In this document: positions 1-5,370 of the stretch, piece after piece
How the letters are laid out: each line of letters opens with the position of its first letter
Numbering within the stretch: position 1 is the first letter of the stretch
Origin: an uncultured Leptolyngbya sp.
GTDB lineage: Bacteria; Cyanobacteriota; Cyanobacteriia; Phormidesmidales; Phormidesmidaceae
NCBI GenBank assembly: GCA_937899365.1
Contig: CALBPH010000304.1
Coordinates: 1 to 5,940, forward strand
Reading direction: 5' to 3'
Length of the DNA stretch: 5,940 nt
Notes under the pieces: generated by a model
Told to the model about the DNA's origin: nothing
The model's input: the letters and a program-made list of their open reading frames with translations, nothing else
Databases searched by the model: none
Position numbers and translations under genes: made by a program

Positions 1-306
1 TTGAGGATGATAGCCCACCGCCTTAACCACAATCTGCCGATGTTTCTCAAACAATGGCATCCACTCCACCAACCCCACATGGGGATGGTCATAGCTAAAC
101 CCAGTTCTTACCGGCACCACAGTTTTAGTCGAATCAAACTGCTCAAAGGCCTGGGTGAGTCGGGCAATCATCTCATCCATGAGCGCATCCAACCCTACAT
201 GCTCAACAATCAGCCGAATATCCTCAACCGAGAGCACCAGGGTATTTAATCGTGACGTAGATGTCACAACAGCATTAACCGCACTAGTTTGTGCCAAAGA
301 AACCAT
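1..306 (-). CDS. Ornithine cyclodeaminase / mu-crystallin family protein, N-terminal part (runs off the left edge)
   Basis: Reading leftward from the ATG at 306, the frame stays open for 102 codons to the window edge, so the C-terminal two thirds are not visible. The segment LSVEDIRLIVEHVGLDALMD (residues 25-44) followed by a helix with ARLTQAF is the usual start of this family. Residues 64-71 (VPVRTGFS) and 92-101 (IVVKAVGYHP) match the two conserved N-terminal blocks that carry the substrate-contacting Arg and Lys, here R67 and K95. Family members are NAD(P)-dependent cytosolic enzymes. Some convert ornithine to proline and ammonia, while others are imino acid reductases or opine- or alanine-dehydrogenase-like, so the substrate cannot be fixed. 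The NAD-binding Rossmann domain would lie outside the window. The ATG has no clear Shine-Dalgarno. The gene follows the HupE/UreJ-like gene on the same strand after 61 bp and may share its transcript. Confidence 0.82.
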   Translation of the reverse strand, partial: MVSLAQTSAVNAVVTSTSRLNTLVLSVEDIRLIVEHVGLDALMDEMIARLTQAFEQFDSTKTVVPVRTGFSYDHPHVGLVEWMPLFEKHRQIVVKAVGYHPQ

Positions 307-348
307 GAGAAAACTGTTCGATAAATAGCTGTTTATAACCGTGACGCG

Positions 349-365
349 TCTGCTCCGCTAGCAGA
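349..365. repeat. Short inverted repeat between two co-oriented genes
   Basis: TCTGCT (349-354) and AGCAGA (360-365) form a perfect 6-bp stem with a 5-nt loop, three bases beyond the stop codon of the HupE/UreJ-like gene. The adjoining ACGCGT at 344-349 is itself palindromic. On the transcribed (minus) strand no T-run follows, so this is a poor intrinsic terminator. It may be a small dispersed palindromic element or an RNA-processing hairpin. Nothing in the window can decide between these. Confidence 0.35.
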
Positions 366-367
366 AT

Positions 368-1594
368 CTAAAACAGACCTTGCAGCACAGGTAAAACGCG
401 AATATTGACACTAAATGCCCGCTCAATAAACCAGTAAAGCGACATCGCCCCCAAAAGCAAAGCACCTGTTTTCAGGACGATGCCGGGATAAAATTTCTGA
501 TTACGCAATAAATAGAGAACAGGAAAGACCACTGCAATAATGGCCAGCTGCCCAATTTCCACCCCTAAATTAAATCCAAACAGAGACAGTAGCGCATACT
601 GGCTAGTAACCCCCAGTTCGGCCAGAACATTGGCAAAACCAAAGCCGTGGAATAGGCCAAAAAGAAAAATAATGGACCATGAACGCCCCCGAAAAATAGG
701 ATAGAAGATATCCACAGCCGCTAACCCAATCGACGCGGCAATAACCGATTCCACCATCCTGGAAGGGACCTGTACCAGCTGCAGTGTAGCTAAACAGAGC
801 GTAATACTATGGGCAATCGTAAAGGCCGTCGCAATCTTGACAATATAGATAAACGACGTTGAGAATTTGCCCACCGGCTGCCACTTGGAGTCTTCCTTGC
901 GCCGTAGCACCGATGGCAACAGCAGGGCTACCAAAAAGAGAACGTGATCAATACCTTCTAAAATATGAAGGATTCCGAGTTTAACAATGGCTGAGAACCC
1001 TTGCCATAACCCCCCAGATGACAGGTCTATGGTCTCGGTTTGTCCCGGTTGCCTAAAGATTATCAGCGGACTAGACTCATTTTGAAACGTACCTGTTTTC
1101 CAGTTCTCTTCTATCAGCACCATATTGGTATGCTGAGGCAGCTGCTCTAAAATCACATCGTAGGCTACATCGATGGTGCTGGGCAGGGCTTGAAATCCTT
1201 CTAAATCATACTCCAGCAGCAAAAACTGAGAAAACGTTGTATTCAGAAATCGATGATCTTTAAAGACCATCTCACAGGTCTCTGGAGCACAGTTCAGGGT
1301 AGTATTCTTGTCCACATAGGCTTTAATCTGCTCCATATAAGGGGCTATAGCCTCCATGCTGACCTTTTTTTTGTCAGCCGGAAAATCTAGGTCAAGGACC
1401 TGGGCCAGCTCCTTAATCGGCATCTCCACCCTGGTTGAAATAGTATCCTTTCTAATTTGGAAATATATGTAACTTTGGCCCAAATTGTGTGCTGTTGTAG
1501 CAGGCACCAGAGATGAGCTAAAAATACATAGCAAACATGCTAATGTTGCAAGCGCAATCCTGGCTGCAGTAAAGCGCATCAGTTTACTAAGCAT
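368..1594 (-). CDS. HupE/UreJ-family membrane protein with N-terminal extracytoplasmic domain
   Basis: This 408-residue protein belongs to the larger HupE/UreJ-like group: a secreted N-terminal domain followed by about six or seven membrane segments. The start is set at the ATG at 1594. The frame extends to a TTG at 1639, but the ATG gives a normal signal peptide (basic MLSKLMRF, then a hydrophobic core to about residue 33); ATG 1579 is another option. Cleavage near ATTA/HN would leave a histidine at the mature N-terminus. The periplasmic part runs from about 36 to 195 and has a close cysteine pair, NCAPETC. The C-terminal half carries the family motifs HILEGIDHVLFL (210-221), TIAHSITL (260-267), HGFGFA (316-321) and FNLGVEIGQ (341-349). 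Short HupE/UreJ proteins are nickel permeases linked to hydrogenase or urease. The role of this longer type is not established, and no hydrogenase or urease gene is visible. Metal transport is plausible from the His/Asp/Glu-rich membrane motifs. It probably heads an operon with the downstream cyclodeaminase-family gene. Confidence 0.85.
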   Translation of the reverse strand: MLSKLMRFTAARIALATLACLLCIFSSSLVPATTAHNLGQSYIYFQIRKDTISTRVEMPIKELAQVLDLDFPADKKKVSMEAIAPYMEQIKAYVDKNTTLNCAPETCEMVFKDHRFLNTTFSQFLLLEYDLEGFQALPSTIDVAYDVILEQLPQHTNMVLIEENWKTGTFQNESSPLIIFRQPGQTETIDLSSGGLWQGFSAIVKLGILHILEGIDHVLFLVALLLPSVLRRKEDSKWQPVGKFSTSFIYIVKIATAFTIAHSITLCLATLQLVQVPSRMVESVIAASIGLAAVDIFYPIFRGRSWSIIFLFGLFHGFGFANVLAELGVTSQYALLSLFGFNLGVEIGQLAIIAVVFPVLYLLRNQKFYPGIVLKTGALLLGAMSLYWFIERAFSVNIRVLPVLQGLF

Positions 1595-1711
1595 GGTCGT
1601 TATCGGGCCCCTAAATGCCCCTCCCAAGTTACTAATCAAATGTAAGGAATAACTGATATCGTCTTAATACTAATTTTCTTTAAGACCTAAGCTAACCCAA
1701 AAAGTCAGAGT

Positions 1712-1757
1712 GCCTGTATGCAGGCATACAGAGTGTTGTAACACTTCTTCAAGAAGT
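1712..1757. repeat. Cluster of three adjoining perfect palindromes
   Basis: Within 46 bp lie CTGTATG/CATACAG (1714-1720 and 1725-1731, loop 4), AGTGTT/AACACT (1732-1737 and 1740-1745, loop 2) and ACTTCTT/AAGAAGT (1743-1749 and 1751-1757, centre 1 nt). The first can also fold as GCCTG/CAGGC (1712-1716 and 1721-1725). The very short loops suit dimeric protein operators better than RNA hairpins, and the cluster lies about 120-165 bp upstream of the HupE/UreJ-like start. It could be a tandem operator for one of the divergent genes. No regulator can be named. Confidence 0.5.
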
Positions 1758-1999
1758 ATACATTAGACTCTCCCTGGTTCAAACCACTCTAGGCATAACC
1801 CGTAATCGTTGCATTACCATCGCTTAATTTCATTCACTACACCTAGTACGGTTCAACCCTAAGAATGGTTTTAAAGCTGAAATAAACCTTCCTTGAAGGA
1901 AACGTAAAGACTGCAGCCTAAGCATCAAAATAACCACCACAAGTAGTTCAAGGGGTGCTCTCTCTAAATATTGCACTGTATCCATGACTCAGTTTCTGT

Positions 2000-2024
2000 T
2001 GTAATAGGCCAAACACCTATTACA
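2000..2024. repeat. 9-bp perfect inverted repeat
   Basis: TGTAATAGG (2000-2008) and CCTATTACA (2016-2024) are exact reverse complements with a 7-nt loop. A smaller element with the same outer bases, GTAAT/ATTAC, lies at 1802-1817. No T-run follows on either strand, so a terminator is unlikely. A protein-binding site or a structured leader is possible. Confidence 0.5.
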
Positions 2025-2079
2025 TAAGCACGGTGTCTTAGCCGCTCTATTCTAGACAACCCCATAGGGACCCATCATG

Positions 2080-2117
2080 GGGCTAAAGACCCAAATTATG
2101 GTCTAGGTCTTTAGCCC
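2080..2117. repeat. 12-bp perfect stem with a competing downstream partner
   Basis: GGGCTAAAGACC (2080-2091) pairs perfectly with GGTCTTTAGCCC (2106-2117) around a 14-nt loop. Part of the right arm plus the loop end, GTCTAGGTCTTT (2101-2112), is also an exact complement of AAAGACCTAGAC (2200-2211), so the two pairings exclude each other in a plus-strand RNA. An A/T-rich stretch, ATTATTTTTG, begins about nine bases after the first stem, which is late for a classical intrinsic terminator. A third small stem, CCCCAT/ATGGGG (2060-2065 and 2077-2082), overlaps the left arm. The arrangement resembles an attenuator-type leader upstream of the sensor gene, but no ligand or protein can be named. Confidence 0.45.
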
Positions 2118-2151
2118 TACGTTGGATTATTTTTGTTGTGGACAAGTTAGC

Positions 2152-2442
2152 GATATTGCAACTGATATTTTAAGCAATCTCTGTTTTATCCAATTCCAGA
2201 AAGACCTAGACAAGACCGGTGGGCGAGCAGGCTGATGGCTCCCTTTTTTTAGGTCTGACCACTGAAACCCTTAAAAAAATGGGCGTTGCTGATCCTCGGT
2301 ATGGTTTTATCTGCGAGATACTGTCCTATGGCATATCTCACCGATCGGGTCATCCTCTAAATCAGCAACGGCAAAAATTGAATTCTCTTTTTGTAAGCCT
2401 TTGTGAGTCAGTCAGCTTGTGCTATTACAGTAAATGTTGATA
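2152..2442 (+). pseudogene. Probable remnant of a SAM (sterile alpha motif) domain protein, frameshifted
   Basis: The open frame starting at GTG 2219 encodes 73 residues. Its residues 7-33 (from DGSLFLGLTTETLKKMGV through ICEIL) follow the second half of a SAM domain: the LxxLTxexLkxlGv pattern, a turn, then an aliphatic helix. The frame is stopped at 2207-2209. In the frame one base away, 2152-2232 reads DIATDILSNLCFIQFQKDLD, which resembles the first SAM helices (YIxxFxxNdID type) and ends in TGA at 2233. A single frameshift near 2212-2232 would join the two halves. In cyanobacteria such domains often precede class III cyclase or ATPase regions, none of which is seen here. The codons after about 2370 look like non-coding read-through. 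There is no clear ribosome binding site. A short functional SAM protein from the GTG is an alternative. The resemblance was judged by eye. Confidence 0.33.
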
Positions 2443-2516
2443 TTAGAGCCCCCACGGGCATGCTAATAGGGCCTTATACGTTTGGTTCAAAGCCAGCCTT
2501 AACAACGGTTGATTTT

Positions 2517-3947
2517 ATGGCAGTGCGATCTAATAGCCCCTTATCTACTGGTATAGCCACTGGGCTGAATGCCACTAAGCGGATTGTCTCTATTCGTTGG
2601 AGCTTACCCCTGTGTGTAGTGACGCCCTTAGTGTCTGGTATTCTTTTGAGTAGCTGGTTGGCTTTCCGCAGCAGCCAAAGGTCTATCGATGAATTGGTCG
2701 GAAAAATCAGTACAGAAGTTGCCGCCAACATTGAAAAACAGGTAGCTAGCTATTTGACCAAACCCACTTTAATTTCTGCTGTGATTGAGGCAGAAGTTAT
2801 CAGTGGCAATCTAAATATTCAAGATATTCGTCAATTAGGGCAGTCCCTTTGGTACCTTACCCAGTCAGACTCTCTCACTAATAATCTCTACTATGGTAAT
2901 AGCTCGGGAGAGTTTGTCTATAGTGAACGACAAAATGATCAAAACCGGATTGACTTTGTCGATCAGGCTACCGACTTTCGTCGAGTCTCTTACAAAGCAG
3001 AAGAGGCAACTAACCTGACTAAGCAGTCTGGGGGTACCGACTATGATCCTCGCGGCAGAACTTGGTATACAGAAGCCGTCTCGAACCAGGCACCGATCTG
3101 GAGTCAGGTCTATGTTGCAAACTCTAGAGCTGATCTCACCCTGACGCGGGCTATTCCTATCTTTAATAAGTCTGGTCAGTTAGAGGGTGTATTTGGTACG
3201 GATGTCTATCTTTTTGAGTTAAGTGACTTTCTCCAAAATTTGTCCGTTAGTCCCAATGGCAAAGCATTTATTATCGAACCCTCTGGAGATCTGATTGCAA
3301 TTTCTGCTAATGAGAAGCCATTTATTGTTCGTGGGGATGACAGACTGCGCCTGGCTGCTATAGATAGTCAAACTCCACTAGTGCGAGAGACGGTTACCCA
3401 TCTGCTAGAAAACATTGACGACCTTAGTAAGATGGGAAATGAGTACTCCTTTGAGTTTGAACTAGAAGGCGAGAAGCAGTTAGCTCATATTTATCATCTC
3501 AAAGATCTGGGAATTGATTGGATCGTTGGAGTCACTATTCCTCAAAATGACTATATGGAAACGATTCGAACCACGGCTCGGCATACGCTGATAATTGGTG
3601 TTGGCATCACTGTGATAGCCACCTCCATAGCCGTGGCAGCAGCGCTCCATATTATTCGACCTATCAATAAGCTTAATCAAGCCGCTGATGAGATTAAACG
3701 AAACCGGTTTGACCCGAGCACATTAGCCCGTGTAATCGCACGTCCTGATGAGTTTAGTAAATTGGCCAAATTGTTTAATGATATGGCCATTGTGGTTATG
3801 AGTCGTCAACAGACACTTTCTGAGCAGGTAAAGCTGCTGAAAACAGAGGTGGGGCAGAATGGTCGTGCCAATTGTGAGCAACAGCAGCTAGAAACAGCGT
3901 TAAAACAGGCTCAGCAAGTTCGCAAAGCTTATAGAAATAATCAATAG
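2517..3947 (+). CDS. Membrane sensor: periplasmic dCache domain, HAMP and short coiled coil, no output domain
   Basis: This is a 476-residue two-TM receptor. Starts at GTG 2403 and ATG 2460 are in frame, but the added residues are not domain-like. ATG 2517 leaves a short cytoplasmic leader before TM1 (about 29-50), so I prefer it, although none of the three has a clear Shine-Dalgarno. The periplasmic region (about 55-350) is a double Cache domain: YDPRGRTWY (176-184), then PIWSQVYV and a strand-turn-strand ending GVFGTDVYL (224-232), with a second lobe ending DLGIDWIVGVTIP. R181, W183, Y184, Y199 and D229 resemble the residues that hold amino acids in amino-acid-type dCache sensors; that ligand is an inference. 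TM2 is about 356-378, followed by a HAMP domain (RPINKLNQAADEI onward, 381-432) and a Gln/Lys-rich helix to the end. There is no histidine kinase, cyclase, GGDEF, PP2C or methyl-accepting signalling region. The output domain may be lost, or signalling may go through a partner. The gene converges on the symporter gene. Confidence 0.83.
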   Translation: MAVRSNSPLSTGIATGLNATKRIVSIRWSLPLCVVTPLVSGILLSSWLAFRSSQRSIDELVGKISTEVAANIEKQVASYLTKPTLISAVIEAEVISGNLNIQDIRQLGQSLWYLTQSDSLTNNLYYGNSSGEFVYSERQNDQNRIDFVDQATDFRRVSYKAEEATNLTKQSGGTDYDPRGRTWYTEAVSNQAPIWSQVYVANSRADLTLTRAIPIFNKSGQLEGVFGTDVYLFELSDFLQNLSVSPNGKAFIIEPSGDLIAISANEKPFIVRGDDRLRLAAIDSQTPLVRETVTHLLENIDDLSKMGNEYSFEFELEGEKQLAHIYHLKDLGIDWIVGVTIPQNDYMETIRTTARHTLIIGVGITVIATSIAVAAALHIIRPINKLNQAADEIKRNRFDPSTLARVIARPDEFSKLAKLFNDMAIVVMSRQQTLSEQVKLLKTEVGQNGRANCEQQQLETALKQAQQVRKAYRNNQ

Positions 3948-3977
3948 CGGGTGAGATGCTGCCCGAACAGCCCCGCT
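3946..3977 (+). terminator. Candidate terminator hairpin at the end of the sensor gene
   Basis: AGCGGG (3946-3951) pairs with CCCGCT (3972-3977). Inside it GCTG (3958-3961) pairs with CAGC (3968-3971) around CCCGAA, with a 6-nt one-sided bulge. It begins within the stop codon of the sensor gene, and a moderately T-rich stretch (CTCTTCTGTTGTATT) follows. The bulge and interrupted T-run make it weaker than a textbook intrinsic terminator. Confidence 0.4.
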
Positions 3978-4001
3978 CACTCTTCTGTTGTATTAGCGCA
4001 T

Positions 4002-4044
4002 GACTCCACTCAGTCCTCTGTTTATTAGCTGCTTGAGCGGAGTC
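4002..4044. terminator. Hairpin between convergent genes, possible bidirectional transcript end
   Basis: GACTCCACTCAG (4002-4013) pairs with TTGAGCGGAGTC (4033-4044), giving 10 Watson-Crick pairs, one A-C mismatch and one G-T pair around a 19-nt loop. It lies 16 bases past the symporter stop codon on the minus strand and 54 bases past the sensor stop on the plus strand. Neither side has a strong T-run. It may protect 3' ends or block read-through of converging transcripts. Confidence 0.4.
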
Positions 4045-4060
4045 GACACTGGTGGCAAGT

Positions 4061-5365
4061 TTATCCAATCGTCTCCACATCGGCAATTACCGCAGTGGCT
4101 GCAATGCCGGTATGGACGATGCTTAATGTGCGAAAGGGATCCATAATTGGATCAATGGCAACAAATAGAACGAGTACGGCCTCTAACGGCAGTTGTAATG
4201 GTTCTAAAACAATACCTAGCATGGTTAAGGTGAGAATACCGGTCACGCCAGCCGTTGCCATGCCAGCAAAAATAGATCCAGCAATCACAATGATGACGCT
4301 GCCAAAACTCAGGGGCTTGTCGTATAGCTGCATCACAAACAAAGAGCCAAGGGCAAAGTAAATCACTGAACCAAACCGGCAAATCGTAATGGACAGTGGA
4401 GTGACCAGGTTGACTGTTTGACGATTGAATTTTAGGGCTTCACTCAGCTGGGCGATGGATGACGGTAGACAGGCTAGGCTACTAGACGTTGCCAATGCCA
4501 GAATTGTTGGCTCGCGTAGAGCTGCCAAAACGCTAATCAAAGATGTCTTGGACTGTTGCCAAACCACCAGTGTGCTTAGTACATAGACCACTAAAAAGAT
4601 AACCAAGGCTGCCACCACAAAGTTAATCATAGATAGCATGACATCTAAGCCTTGCTGAGAGAGCTGATAGGCCAACAAACTAAATAGGCCAATGGGTAAA
4701 ACCATGGTCAGCCAGTTGATCAGTTGGTTAAAGGTGCGATAGATCGCTTCTAAAATATCAAAACAGGGTTCGGTAACGCGATCGCGAATCAACCCCAGCG
4801 AAATGCCAACAATAATTGAGAAAATCAGTACTTTTAATGTTTCTCCCTGACTAAGCGCACTAAAAATATTGTCAGGAACTAAGCTGATGAGAAATGCCCC
4901 CATCCCTCTAGAGGGTTCTTCCAGAATAGGGCCTGTTAGGGCCATTTCCAGATCAACACTAGAGTCATTGACCAGCACCCCCAGAGATTCTAAGGTTTTT
5001 GTAGAAAGATTACGTCCTGGACCTGCAATGGCGGCAATCACTACGGTTAACCCGCTAGATGCTATGAGCCCCAAGGGGAATATCACCAGGATACGCTTAA
5101 TGTACTGGGCGGCGTTGCTACTGCGCATGAGCCGGCCAATGCTCGTAGTAATGGCGGCCAACAGAATAGGCAGGACACACATCTTCAGCAGACCTAGATA
5201 AAAGTCTCCAACGGGAGCGAGTAAGACAGCCAGTTCTTTATGGGTTGTACCTGTATAAATGGCTAGAACAACGCTAACTACTATGGCCCTAGGGCTCCGT
5301 AACCAACTGAGAGAGAGCGTGCTTGACCAAAGCTGTTGGCGCTTAGTTATCGGGTTAATCGTCAT
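4061..5365 (-). CDS. Dicarboxylate/amino acid:cation symporter (DAACS/SDF superfamily)
   Basis: This 434-residue inner-membrane secondary transporter has the usual length and hydrophobic profile of GltP/DctA/GltPh-type carriers, which take up glutamate, aspartate or C4-dicarboxylates with Na+ or H+. Early segments include LGLLKMCVLPILLAAI (58-72), matching the conserved iKMlvvPL block. The serine-rich tip of hairpin 1 is ATSSSLACLPSS (292-303). The TM7 block reads TPLSITICRFGSVIYF (322-337); the canonical NMDGT residues there are absent. Hairpin 2 is seen as GMATAGVTGI (368-377), and TM8 as AIDPIMDPFRT (403-413), which keeps the Asp/Arg-Thr pattern. The substrate may therefore be unusual. The ATG at 5365 lies 5 bp after the stop of the solute-binding protein gene, with only a weak AAGAG upstream, so translational coupling is likely. 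The two genes form one operon, and the binding protein may deliver substrate to the carrier. Confidence 0.88.
   Translation of the reverse strand: MTINPITKRQQLWSSTLSLSWLRSPRAIVVSVVLAIYTGTTHKELAVLLAPVGDFYLGLLKMCVLPILLAAITTSIGRLMRSSNAAQYIKRILVIFPLGLIASSGLTVVIAAIAGPGRNLSTKTLESLGVLVNDSSVDLEMALTGPILEEPSRGMGAFLISLVPDNIFSALSQGETLKVLIFSIIVGISLGLIRDRVTEPCFDILEAIYRTFNQLINWLTMVLPIGLFSLLAYQLSQQGLDVMLSMINFVVAALVIFLVVYVLSTLVVWQQSKTSLISVLAALREPTILALATSSSLACLPSSIAQLSEALKFNRQTVNLVTPLSITICRFGSVIYFALGSLFVMQLYDKPLSFGSVIIVIAGSIFAGMATAGVTGILTLTMLGIVLEPLQLPLEAVLVLFVAIDPIMDPFRTLSIVHTGIAATAVIADVETIG
4778..4785. repeat. HIP1 octamer GCGATCGC
   Basis: This octamer, within the symporter gene and extended to CGCGATCGCG at 4777-4786, is the highly iterated palindrome over-represented in many cyanobacterial genomes. 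A single copy in about 6 kb is only mild support for a cyanobacterial source. Confidence 0.6.
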
Positions 5366-5370
5366 AGGGT

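Larger units (their letters stand above)
1595..2516. other. Long spacer between divergent genes, rich in inverted repeats
   Basis: About 0.9 kb separates the starts of the minus-strand HupE/UreJ-like gene and the plus-strand sensor gene, so promoters for both should lie here. I could not pick convincing -35/-10 pairs. The left two thirds (to about 2150) have no credible coding potential but hold several perfect inverted repeats: 1712-1757 (three overlapping), 1802-1817 (GTAAT/ATTAC), 1889-1901 (TTCCTT/AAGGAA), 2000-2024 and 2080-2117. The octamer AAGACCTA occurs at 1682-1689 and 2201-2208, and inverted at 2104-2111. The right third contains a SAM-domain-like remnant. GGGAGGGG at about 1617-1625 on the minus strand lies about 22 bases upstream of the HupE/UreJ-like ATG, rather far for a ribosome binding site; TAGGGG, about 13 bases upstream, is nearer. 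Confidence 0.6.

Noticed and set aside
1..249. Plus-strand open frame of 82 codons
   Set aside because: It is antisense to the cyclodeaminase-family gene, whose translation matches conserved family blocks. The plus-strand product resembles nothing and starts at TTG.
2080..2135. Classical Rho-independent terminator (12-bp stem plus T-rich stretch)
   Set aside because: The T-rich stretch starts about nine bases after the stem and contains other bases, no gene ends just upstream on the plus strand, and the right arm has an equally good alternative partner.
1640..2150. tRNA, CRISPR array or insertion sequence in the long spacer
   Set aside because: I saw no cloverleaf with a T-loop signature, no regularly spaced direct repeats and no transposase coding or terminal inverted repeats flanking a coding region.
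2219..2440. A confident intact small gene from GTG 2219
   Set aside because: It has no ribosome binding site and is stopped just upstream. The SAM-like similarity begins in another frame, and the C-terminal part looks non-coding. It is therefore reported only as a probable remnant.
2474..2731. Minus-strand open frame of 85 codons
   Set aside because: It overlaps the N-terminus and TM1 of the sensor on the other strand and has no recognisable domain.
3480..3680. Minus-strand open frame of 66 codons
   Set aside because: It lies wholly inside the sensor gene and has low-complexity, non-domain sequence.
3796..4086. Minus-strand open frame of 96 codons overlapping both convergent gene ends
   Set aside because: It is antisense to the sensor HAMP and coiled-coil region and covers the hairpin-filled spacer. 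No family resemblance was seen.
4095..4361. Plus-strand open frame of 88 codons
   Set aside because: It is a shadow of the symporter's C-terminal membrane segments.
4152..4382. Minus-strand frame of 76 codons within the symporter
   Set aside because: It is an alternate frame of the conserved symporter C-terminus. Its Trp/Cys/His-rich product is typical of out-of-frame membrane-protein DNA.
4869..5201. Plus-strand open frame of 110 codons
   Set aside because: It is antisense to the symporter N-terminal half, and its Arg/Met-rich composition is typical of an antisense shadow.
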